Shown here: positions 1 to 5,520 of the stretch, one piece after another
Numbering within the stretch: the first letter of the stretch is position 1
Layout of the letters: the number at the start of each line of letters is the position of its first letter
From: an uncultured Peptococcaceae bacterium
Lineage (GTDB): Bacteria; Bacillota; Peptococcia; Peptococcales; Peptococcaceae
DNA: 5,520 bases
Assembly (NCBI GenBank): GCA_958451915.1
Contig: CAUDRX010000158.1
Location: 1-5,520 of the forward strand
Direction: 5' to 3'
Notes under the pieces: model-generated
Databases searched by the model: none
What the model was told of the DNA's origin: nothing
What the model saw: the letters and a program-made list of their open reading frames with translations, nothing else
Position numbers and translations under genes: made by a program

Positions 1-1358
1 ACACGGTCTTTCAGGCCAATGAGACCGGCGCGACTTTGATCGATATGAACGGCGGTGTCGTCAATCATTGGCAGGGCCTGCAGGGATTTCCAAACAAACT
101 TCTGCCAGGCGGCCAGATCTTTGGGTCCCGCGGTGAACGCAACAGCACCTATGGCTGGCAGGACCAGAAAGACCTTGTACAGGTTGACTGGGATGGCAAT
201 GTTGTCTGGGAATTCAAGCAGAACGAATACATCGAAGACCCTGGCTATGAACCAGAGTGGATGGCGCGTCAGCACCACGACTTCCAGCGTGAGGGCAACC
301 CGGTTGGTTACTACGTGCCAGGCATGGAACCAAAAACAGACAGCGGCAATACACTGCTTTTGACCCATACCAGCGTCACTGTGCCAGAGATCTCCATGCA
401 CAAACTGATCAGCGACCGCATGATCGAAGTTGACTGGGATGGCAACATCGTCTGGGATTGGTGCATCCACGATCATTTTGATGAACTGGGCTTTGATGAA
501 GCGGCAAAGAACATCATCGCCCGCAATCCTGGGATCCAGGGCAATGGAGAAGGGGACTGGATGCACATCAACTGCATGAGCGTGCTGGGGCCAAACAAAT
601 GGTATGACGCCGGCGATGAACGTTTCCATCCGGACAACATCATTTTCGATGGCCGCCAGACCAACATCATCGCTATCCTTGACAAAAAGACAGGAAAACT
701 CGTCTGGAAACTTGGGCCGGACTACAGCACCGGCAAGGCCAAAGAGATCGGCCAGATCATTGGTCAGCACCATGCCCACATGATCCCTAAAGGACTGCCA
801 GGCGAAGGCAATATCCTCATCTTTGACAACGGTGGCTGGGCAGGTTATGGTGCGCCAAACCCAGGCTGCCCAACCGGCTATAACAATGCGATCCGCGATT
901 ACTCCCGCGTCATTGAGATCGATCCAGTAAAGATGGAGATCGTATGGCAGTGCCGTCCAATGGATCTTGGCTACATGCAGCCATTCATCGCCGACCATTT
1001 CTACAGCTGCTACATCTCCAGCGCGCAGCGTCTGCCAAACGGCAACACCTTGATCACCGAAGGGGAAGATGGCCGTTTGCTTGAAGTCACCCCAGATCAT
1101 GAGATCGTTTGGGAATATATCAGCCCATACTTTGGCACGCACATCAAGACCAATATGGTCTATCGTGCATACCGCTATCCATACGATTATGTGCCACAGG
1201 TTGAAAAGCCTGAAGAAGTTGCTATCGCGCCGGTCGATAATGAAGATTATCGTCTGCCGGGTGCTAAGAGCAAAGAATTCCGGCGCATGGTCCAGGTAGA
1301 TGGTGTCGAAGGCTATGGCGATGTTGCAGGCTTTTGCCTTGCGATCGAAGAAGATTGA
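1..1358 (+). CDS. Aryl-sulfate sulfotransferase (ASST) family protein, 5'-truncated by the window edge
   Basis: The family transfers a sulfuryl group from a phenolic sulfate ester to an acceptor phenol through a sulfo-histidine, without PAPS. The open frame runs from base 3 to the TGA at 1356-1358 (451 codons visible). A TTG at 36 could be read as a start, but the codons before it (TVFQANETGA) align with residues about 23-37 of the paralogue at 3030, so the true start lies left of the window and some 20-25 residues are missing. Six blade-like repeats of the form V/I-D-x-x-G-x-I/V-V-W are visible, as expected for the ASST six-bladed propeller. Conserved blocks are RQHHDFQREG (His codons 273-278), DWMHIN (His 564-566, Asn 570-572), an Arg in DGRQTN (654-656), GQHHAH (768-779) and LPNGNTLITE. 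By analogy with E. coli ASST (His252, His356, Arg374, His436, from memory), the active site looks complete; GQHH should hold the sulfurylated His. A signal peptide cannot be assessed. Family assignment is confident; the substrate is unknown. Confidence 0.88.
   Translation, partial: TVFQANETGATLIDMNGGVVNHWQGLQGFPNKLLPGGQIFGSRGERNSTYGWQDQKDLVQVDWDGNVVWEFKQNEYIEDPGYEPEWMARQHHDFQREGNPVGYYVPGMEPKTDSGNTLLLTHTSVTVPEISMHKLISDRMIEVDWDGNIVWDWCIHDHFDELGFDEAAKNIIARNPGIQGNGEGDWMHINCMSVLGPNKWYDAGDERFHPDNIIFDGRQTNIIAILDKKTGKLVWKLGPDYSTGKAKEIGQIIGQHHAHMIPKGLPGEGNILIFDNGGWAGYGAPNPGCPTGYNNAIRDYSRVIEIDPVKMEIVWQCRPMDLGYMQPFIADHFYSCYISSAQRLPNGNTLITEGEDGRLLEVTPDHEIVWEYISPYFGTHIKTNMVYRAYRYPYDYVPQVEKPEEVAIAPVDNEDYRLPGAKSKEFRRMVQVDGVEGYGDVAGFCLAIEED
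183..457 (+). repeat. Internal direct repeat encoding two propeller blades (183-211 and 429-457)
   Basis: Two 29-base copies starting gttgactgggatggcaa match at 26 of 29 positions. Both are in frame and encode VDWDGN-[VI]-VW, the turn and outer strand of successive propeller blades. DNA-level identity this high is greater than between the other blades of the same protein. It may reflect exchange between the copies or simply strong codon preference. Confidence 0.7.
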
Positions 1359-1387
1359 TCTGACGCACACTCATCTTTTCATCCGGA

Positions 1388-1422
1388 CTGCCTGTGCAGC
1401 ATCTTGAAAGCTGCACAGGCAG
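1388..1422 (+). terminator. Strong hairpin after the first ASST gene; weak terminator or transcript-processing/attenuation stem
   Basis: A perfect 13-bp inverted repeat (ctgcctgtgcagc at 1388-1400, its complement at 1410-1422) encloses a 9-base loop. The stem is G+C-rich and starts 29 bases after the stop. The following bases, ccatccttgtttgtggttt, are only moderately T-rich and have no run of four T, unlike the two clear terminators in this window. It could be a leaky terminator allowing read-through into the permease gene, or an mRNA-stabilising stem. I see no convincing promoter between it and the permease start, which favours read-through. Confidence 0.55.
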
Positions 1423-1445
1423 CCATCCTTGTTTGTGGTTTATAT

Positions 1446-1453
1446 AAGGAGGG
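1446..1453 (+). promoter_or_regulatory. Ribosome binding site of the permease gene
   Basis: The sequence aaggaggg is a near-perfect Shine-Dalgarno match and lies 6 bases before the ATG at 1460. It fixes that ATG as the start. Confidence 0.9.
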
Positions 1454-1459
1454 AATTGT

Positions 1460-2902
1460 ATGTCAACAGCAGCAGTGAAGAGGGATAAGACCATCCTTCA
1501 TGTTATCATTTTTTGCGTGATCGCGGCCCTTGGCTGGATCATCCCGGCGCCAGCGCCGATCACCAGCGAAGGGATGCATCTGATCAGTGTGTTCATCGCA
1601 GCGATCTATGGCTGGTCCGTGACCACCGAAGTCTGGCCAAGCCTGGCAACGCTGATCCTCATTCCATTTACGGGCATGGTCACACTTCAGGAATTCCTGG
1701 CGAACAGCTGGGGCAGTGACACCGTCTGGTTCATCGTCTTGCTCTTCGTCCTGGTCGCTTTCATGGAAGCGACAGGCACGACCACCTATGTCGCGGCCTT
1801 TCTGATGACCCGCAAATTTTTGGCTGGGCATCCATGGCGCCTGATCTTTATGATCTTTGTGGTCGCATGGCTGCTCTCGACCTTCTGCGGCAACTTCCCG
1901 GGGATGCTGATCACCTGGGGCTTCATCTACAAGATCTGCGACGTCCTGGGCTACAAGCCTTTTGACAAGTTTGCCAATCTCTTGATCTTCGGCGTGGCGG
2001 TCATGGGCGCACTGAGCCTTTCGGCAGTGCCTTGGGCCAACAACGCGCTCGTCATCCTGAACGCCTACATGGCAACGACCGGTGCGCAGATCAACTATCT
2101 GCATTATCTGGCCTACAGTGTGCCATTTGGTCTGTTTTCTATCCTTGGTTATCTGGCGATCTGCAAATACATCTTCCGTCTCGATGTCAGCAAGCTGAAG
2201 AACCTGGATCCAAACATCTTTGGGTCGGCAGAGTTGAAGCTGACCCCAGAACGCAAGATCACCTTAGTCGCACTCACTGCATTGATCCTCATCCTCGTTG
2301 TACCAAGCCTTCTGCCAGCAGGCAATCCGATCCGCTGGATTTCTGATACGCTGGGGCTTTCCATGAAAGCGGCATTGGTCTTCCTGGTCCTGAGTCTGAT
2401 CAAGGTCAAGGGTGAGTATGTGTTCAAGTTTGGTGAACTGGCGACCAAAGGGGTCCCTTGGAACATGGTCATGATGACTTGTGGGATCATGACGTTCGTC
2501 GGTCTCCTGGGCAGCGAGAAAGCCGGCATCGGCGCCTTTCTCGGTCAGGTGCTCACGCCAGTCTTCCAGGGCAGATCGATCATCGTTTTCTTCCTGCTCA
2601 CTGCAGCGATCACCGTTTTTATCACAAACTTCATGATCAACATGGTCGTGGCGATCATCATGATCACCGCAACGTTGCCGATCTGCGCATCCCTTGGCGT
2701 CGATCAGCTGCAGATCGTTTATCTGATCACCATCACCTGTACGATTGCTTTTGTGCTTCCACCGGCATCTGCCGCATCCTGCTGCCTCTTTGCGAACACC
2801 AAGTGGGTGCGGGCAAAGGACGTTTACAAATATTCCGTGCCAACGATCATATGGTTGACGTTTGTCGCATTGGCATGGAATTACATCCTGTTCTTGTTCT
2901 GA
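1460..2902 (+). CDS. SLC13/DASS-type anion permease (divalent anion:Na+ symporter family)
   Basis: A 480-residue integral membrane protein, the usual length for DASS carriers, which import dicarboxylates, tricarboxylates or sulfate, mostly with Na+. About 11-14 hydrophobic segments are visible: near residues 12-30, 41-54, 61-74, 89-105, 128-142, 171-190, 213-240, 268-287, 305-315, 336-352, 373-410, 419-435 and 458-480. Two pseudo-symmetric halves each carry a short break at the place of the family's Ser-Asn-Thr motif: FCGNFPG (Gly144-Asn145) and FITNFMIN (Thr389-Asn390). The element LPPASAASCCLFAN (433-446) corresponds to the Pro-rich LPxATPxNA element of the second half. The Asn residues are kept but the flanking Ser and Thr differ, so this is a divergent member. 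The start is set by the strong ribosome site; the gene ends in a clear terminator. Lying between two ASST genes, it may carry aryl sulfates or another organic anion. That is inference; specificity cannot be read from sequence. Confidence 0.82.
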   Translation: MSTAAVKRDKTILHVIIFCVIAALGWIIPAPAPITSEGMHLISVFIAAIYGWSVTTEVWPSLATLILIPFTGMVTLQEFLANSWGSDTVWFIVLLFVLVAFMEATGTTTYVAAFLMTRKFLAGHPWRLIFMIFVVAWLLSTFCGNFPGMLITWGFIYKICDVLGYKPFDKFANLLIFGVAVMGALSLSAVPWANNALVILNAYMATTGAQINYLHYLAYSVPFGLFSILGYLAICKYIFRLDVSKLKNLDPNIFGSAELKLTPERKITLVALTALILILVVPSLLPAGNPIRWISDTLGLSMKAALVFLVLSLIKVKGEYVFKFGELATKGVPWNMVMMTCGIMTFVGLLGSEKAGIGAFLGQVLTPVFQGRSIIVFFLLTAAITVFITNFMINMVVAIIMITATLPICASLGVDQLQIVYLITITCTIAFVLPPASAASCCLFANTKWVRAKDVYKYSVPTIIWLTFVALAWNYILFLF

Positions 2903-2914
2903 TGAGGAACGAAC

Positions 2915-2945
2915 AAAAAGCAACGCACGATAGCGTTGCTTTTTT
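2915..2945 (+). terminator. Rho-independent terminator after the permease gene
   Basis: A 12-bp perfect stem (aaaaagcaacgc 2915-2926, gcgttgcttttt 2933-2944) has a 6-base loop and runs into six T (2940-2945). It begins 12 bases after the permease stop, so the downstream ASST gene probably needs its own promoter. The A-rich left arm gives it some potential on the opposite strand, but no minus-strand gene needs it. Confidence 0.9.
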
Positions 2946-2967
2946 AAATATTGTTTTGAATATTATG

Positions 2968-2996
2968 TTGATTCTGATCCGATTCTGCGTCATACT
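2968..2996 (+). promoter_or_regulatory. Candidate sigma-A-type promoter for the second ASST gene
   Basis: TTGATT (2968-2973) and CATACT (2991-2996) each match 4 of 6 consensus bases and are separated by exactly 17 bases, giving a start near 3003 and a leader of about 27 bases. The position between terminator and ribosome site is right. An alternative -10, TATTAT at 2961-2966, matches 5 of 6, but its -35 would fall inside the terminator (ttgctt, 2937-2942). Confidence 0.45.
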
Positions 2997-3014
2997 AAAC
3001 TTAAGAGATCATTT

Positions 3015-3023
3015 AAAGGAGGT
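3015..3023 (+). promoter_or_regulatory. Ribosome binding site of the second ASST gene
   Basis: The sequence aaaggaggt matches the 16S rRNA anti-Shine-Dalgarno closely and ends 6 bases before the ATG at 3030. It fixes the N-terminus and so the conclusion that no signal peptide is encoded. Confidence 0.9.
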
Positions 3024-3029
3024 CATCTT

Positions 3030-4415
3030 ATGTACGAACGAATCAAACCGACAGGGGTCGTGCGCTATGACCCTGAAAAGTGCTGGAACGGGCTGACGAT
3101 CATCCCGGCTACTCAGGATGTTTCCCATGCCAGAGGTGCGGTCCTCTATGACATGAACGGCCGCATTGTTAATCGCTGGGAAGGCCTGTATGGGGCTTTT
3201 GACAACAAGATGCTGCCTGGCGGGAGCATTCTCGGGACGACAGGGTATGCCAAAGGTTTTTGGCTGGATTGTCTGGATCTGACCCAACTTGACTGGCAGG
3301 GTAATGTCGAATGGCAATTCAGCAATGCGGCGCCGATCCTTGATGTGGATACAGGCAGAACGTTTATGAGTGCGCGTCAGCATCATGATTTTCAGCGTGA
3401 AGGCAGCCCGGTCGGCTATTACACGCCGGGACAGCTGCCGAAGCACGCAGGCAAGACACTGCTCAATTCTTCCCGGGAGCGGGATCTGCCGGACTTCGCG
3501 CCGGTCCCACTCAATGACACATGGATCATCGAGGTGGACGAAGCCGGCAACATCCTCTGGGAATGGAGCCTCTTTGACCATTGGGATCAGCTGGGCATGC
3601 CGACCATCGCCAAACTGATCCACCGCACCTATACGCCCCTGCTCCATCCGACGCCGGCCTACAGCTATTCCAAAGAGACCTATTGCAACAACATCAACTA
3701 TCTCGGCCCGAACAAATGGTACGACGCCGGCGATGAACGCTTCCATCCGGACAACATCATCTCCGACATCCGCGCCCTGAACATCTCTTTCATCATCGAC
3801 CGCAAGACTGGTGACATCGTCTGGAAGATCGGACCGGATTACGACACCTCAACAGGCCTGCAAAAGATCGGTCAGATCGTGGGCCAGCACCATGTGCACA
3901 TGATCCCGAAGGGACTGCCTGGCGAAGGCAACATCCTCATCTTTGACAATGGCGGCGAAGCCGGCATCGGCGCGCCAACGCCATGCGCACCGACAGGCTA
4001 TCTCAATGCCACGCGGTCCTATTCCCGCGTGCTGGAGATCGATCCGATCACGCTGGATGTGGTCTGGGCCTTTAACGACGAAGTGCAGCATTTTCCAGGC
4101 CCTGGCGCCCGCGCCTTCCCGGACCTGCTCTTCAGCGAATTTTGCTCCAGCGCTGACCGCTTGCCGAATGGCAACACGATGATCACCGAGACCATCAAGG
4201 GTCGCGTCATCGAAGTGACGCCAGCGCGTGAGATCGTCTGGGAATTCATCAACCCTGGCGGCGGCATCTTCCGCGCCCACCGTTATCCATACGATTGGTT
4301 CCCGCAGGTCACGCAGCCAGAAGAAGTGCCGGTGATCCCGCCAAAGAACAGCCGCCTCAGACTCCATCCAGACGGCACGCCATATCTCGCTGAAGAAGAT
4401 CCATTCTTTGGCTGA
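3030..4415 (+). CDS. Aryl-sulfate sulfotransferase (ASST) family protein, second paralogue, likely cytoplasmic
   Basis: A complete 461-residue protein of the same family as the gene at 1-1358, roughly half identical by eye. It starts MYERIKPTGVVRYDPEKCW, with no hydrophobic segment or lipobox, so unlike exported enterobacterial ASST it should be cytoplasmic. Six blade repeats are visible: YDMNGRIVNRW, LDWQGNVEWQF, VDEAGNILWEW, DRKTGDIVWKI, IDPITLDVVWAF and VTPAREIVWEF. Conserved blocks are RQHHDFQREG (His118, His119), NKWYDAGDERFHPDNII (228-244), Arg248 in SDIRALN, GQHHVH (His287, His288, His290), NILIFDNGG, and LPNGNTMITE (378-387). The putative sulfurylated His in GQHH and the Arg are kept. 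However, the DWMHIN motif of the first paralogue is here TYCNN: Tyr218 stands where the first has His, with Asn220 kept. That suggests altered substrate or acceptor handling. Own candidate promoter, strong ribosome site, and a terminator 30 bases after the stop imply a single-gene transcript. The exact reaction is unproven. Confidence 0.87.
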   Translation: MYERIKPTGVVRYDPEKCWNGLTIIPATQDVSHARGAVLYDMNGRIVNRWEGLYGAFDNKMLPGGSILGTTGYAKGFWLDCLDLTQLDWQGNVEWQFSNAAPILDVDTGRTFMSARQHHDFQREGSPVGYYTPGQLPKHAGKTLLNSSRERDLPDFAPVPLNDTWIIEVDEAGNILWEWSLFDHWDQLGMPTIAKLIHRTYTPLLHPTPAYSYSKETYCNNINYLGPNKWYDAGDERFHPDNIISDIRALNISFIIDRKTGDIVWKIGPDYDTSTGLQKIGQIVGQHHVHMIPKGLPGEGNILIFDNGGEAGIGAPTPCAPTGYLNATRSYSRVLEIDPITLDVVWAFNDEVQHFPGPGARAFPDLLFSEFCSSADRLPNGNTMITETIKGRVIEVTPAREIVWEFINPGGGIFRAHRYPYDWFPQVTQPEEVPVIPPKNSRLRLHPDGTPYLAEEDPFFG

Positions 4416-4444
4416 GACCATTGACACGCATTACGATGCAACGA

Positions 4445-4491
4445 AAAACACCGCGAGAGACAGCACAAAAAGCTGTTTCTCGCGGTGTTTT
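4445..4491. terminator. Bidirectional rho-independent terminator between convergent genes
   Basis: A 20-bp stem (4445-4464 with 4472-4491), 7-base loop acaaaaa, with one G-T wobble on the plus strand. The core is caccgcgaga. The plus-strand transcript ends in ttttgttt; the minus-strand transcript ends in tttttcg. It starts 30 bases after the ASST stop and 6 bases after the phosphatase stop on the other strand, so it can serve both genes. Confidence 0.93.
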
Positions 4492-4496
4492 GTTTG

Positions 4497-5520
4497 TCAG
4501 TAATATTGGATGCTCACGATCTTACCTGCATCAAGGAGTTTTTGGTGCAGCGTCTTGATGGCGGTGAGCTTGTTTTCAAAGTTGATGCTGGTCCCGGCGT
4601 GGCCTTCGTTGGAGGCGGTGCCAAAAAAGATGTTGATGTTGGTGCTCTCCATGAAGAGGGCGCGGTAGAGGCGTTCATTTGGCCGCTGGCCGAGCTGGAG
4701 GATGTGGTCGGGATCGGCGAGGATCTTTTCACGCAGCCTGAGCGTGGCCTGCAGGGTGATGATGCCTTCAGTGACGAGGTCGACGCCCTCGATGCGGCCC
4801 ATGTCTGGGACTTCGGCGTCACCGGAGCCTTCGATGAGTTCGAGGGGTTCTTCCAGGTAGTTGGCGACGATCTGACTGGTCGTTCCACCGCAGACGATGT
4901 GCTTGCCGCGTTTGCCGAAGAAAAGGCGCAATGCGGCACGTTCATCATGACCACGGGCTGGCGGTCCCATGACCATGTTGGCGGTGGCATGGGAACAGAG
5001 GCGCAAGACTGCGATGGTGCGGTCATCACCGAATTGGCCGGCTGACATCTCATTGCAGCGCTCGTCCAGGAGCGCAGCTGTGACAGCAGCGCAGTTATTG
5101 TGGATATCGGTCGAGGCGAGAAAATCGCCGATCTCTTTGACAGACCAGCCATCGATCGTGCTGACGCCGATGCCGGCATGGGTGACACCGTCGCTCATCA
5201 TGAGCAGGACGTCGCCAGGTTGGATGAAGATGGTACGCTCATGGATCTCCTTATCGCCGACAAAGCGGACCTGACATTGGCCAGGCAGCGCCTTGCCGTC
5301 ACGAAAGACGATGCAGGGTGGATTGCCATATTCAACAAGGAACAAGCGGCCGTCGTGGATCTGGGCAGCGGTGAAAGTGGCGTAAGCCATGCCGCGTTCT
5401 TTGCACAGGGGCAACGAGGCAGCGATGGTGTCGACACATTCCGCCAGCGGGAGTCCATGCTCAAGTAAGCGCCCGAGGATGGTAGAGGTGATGGTGGACA
5501 TGATATTGGCTTTAACGCCG
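4497..5520 (-). CDS. SpoIIE-type (PP2C family) serine/threonine phosphatase with conserved C-terminal extension, 5'-truncated by the window edge
   Basis: Reading leftwards from the window edge, the frame is open from base 5519 to the TGA at 4499-4497 (340 residues). An ATG at 5501 is available, but the codons before it read GVKANI, which continues into MSTITSTIL. That matches the Asp-Gly-x-Gly-Ser-Gly-Val-Lys-Ala-Asn segment near the N-terminus of clostridial SpoIIE-family phosphatases, so the real start lies beyond 5520, probably some 40-50 residues upstream. PP2C-type metal-binding motifs are present: SDG in GDVLLMMSDGVTHAG (Asp at 5190-5192) and GDD in GQFGDDRTIA (Asp pair 5022-5027). The first metal-binding Asp would be off-window. 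After the phosphatase domain come about 150 residues including MGPPARG, VCGGTTSQIVANYL and IEGVDLVTEGIITL, an extension I recognise from this subfamily. From memory, relatives sit with [FeFe]-hydrogenase-like and NuoE-like genes; that context would lie to the right. It is probably a soluble signalling phosphatase with unknown substrate. Confidence 0.82.
   Translation of the reverse strand, partial: GVKANIMSTITSTILGRLLEHGLPLAECVDTIAASLPLCKERGMAYATFTAAQIHDGRLFLVEYGNPPCIVFRDGKALPGQCQVRFVGDKEIHERTIFIQPGDVLLMMSDGVTHAGIGVSTIDGWSVKEIGDFLASTDIHNNCAAVTAALLDERCNEMSAGQFGDDRTIAVLRLCSHATANMVMGPPARGHDERAALRLFFGKRGKHIVCGGTTSQIVANYLEEPLELIEGSGDAEVPDMGRIEGVDLVTEGIITLQATLRLREKILADPDHILQLGQRPNERLYRALFMESTNINIFFGTASNEGHAGTSINFENKLTAIKTLHQKLLDAGKIVSIQYY

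Noticed and set aside
36..38. TTG as the start codon of the first ASST gene
   Set aside because: The frame stays open to base 3, and the residues before the TTG align with the complete paralogue. No ribosome site precedes it.
1439..1447. A/T-rich ttatataa just before the permease ribosome site as a -10 element
   Set aside because: It would leave almost no leader before the Shine-Dalgarno, and no -35 match lies 16-18 bases upstream.
1463..2104. 213-codon minus-strand open frame opposite the permease gene
   Set aside because: Highly charged translation rich in His, Asp and Gln with no recognisable family; it is the antisense shadow of a strongly codon-biased membrane protein gene.
2264..2923. 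219-codon minus-strand open frame opposite the permease 3' end
   Set aside because: Low-complexity Asp/His/Gln-rich translation, overlaps the terminator, and sits antisense to a well-supported gene.
2902..3096. Small open frame starting at the ATG overlapping the permease stop
   Set aside because: It has no ribosome site of its own, runs through the terminator and promoter region, and enters the second ASST gene out of frame.
3009..3746. 245-codon minus-strand open frame opposite the second ASST gene
   Set aside because: Antisense to a gene with a strong ribosome site and conserved family motifs; its translation shows no family resemblance.
4421..4426. Perfect TTGACA -35 element after the second ASST gene
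   Set aside because: No -10-like hexamer at the expected distance (the bases there are A-rich terminator stem), and no plus-strand gene follows.
4485..5045. 186-codon plus-strand open frame opposite the phosphatase gene
   Set aside because: It begins inside the terminator stem, has no ribosome site, and the opposite frame has clear phosphatase motifs.
1..5520. CRISPR array, tRNA/rRNA genes, insertion sequences or att sites
   Set aside because: No regularly spaced repeats, no tRNA-like cloverleaf, no transposase-like reading frame and no long terminal inverted repeats were seen; the inverted repeats present are all explained as transcript hairpins.

Overview
The window looks like part of a bacterial chromosome, most likely from a Firmicute of the Clostridia/Eubacteriales type. 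Three things support this. Both complete genes have strong Shine-Dalgarno sequences of the AAGGAGG kind. The stops are followed by compact rho-independent terminators. The minus-strand gene at the right edge belongs to a SpoIIE-type phosphatase family that I know from clostridial genomes. Base composition is near half G+C, and the window is strikingly rich in GATC (about 78 sites by hand count, about 22 expected). Genus cannot be settled from the sequence.

Layout. Positions 1-1358 (+) hold an aryl-sulfate sulfotransferase (ASST) family six-bladed beta-propeller gene whose 5' end lies left of the window. A strong hairpin lacking a good U-tract (1388-1422) separates it from a complete SLC13/DASS-type anion permease gene (1460-2902, +), which ends in a clear terminator (2915-2945). 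A second, complete ASST-family gene (3030-4415, +) follows, with its own candidate promoter (2968-2996) and a strong ribosome binding site. A 20-bp bidirectional terminator (4445-4491) sits between it and a convergent minus-strand gene (4497-5520) for a SpoIIE/PP2C-type serine phosphatase with a conserved C-terminal extension. That last gene is cut by the right edge.

How the genes may work together. ASST enzymes move a sulfuryl group from one phenolic sulfate ester to another phenol, without PAPS. The complete paralogue has no signal peptide, so it should act in the cytoplasm, and its anionic aryl-sulfate substrates would need a carrier. The permease between the two ASST genes is a natural candidate. 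The most interesting points are this ASST - anion permease - ASST arrangement and the divergence of the second ASST. The first keeps a Trp-x-His-x-Asn active-site motif; the second appears to have Tyr in place of that His, while the putative catalytic His and the Arg are kept. The phosphatase is convergent, lies behind a terminator and is probably an unrelated transcription unit.
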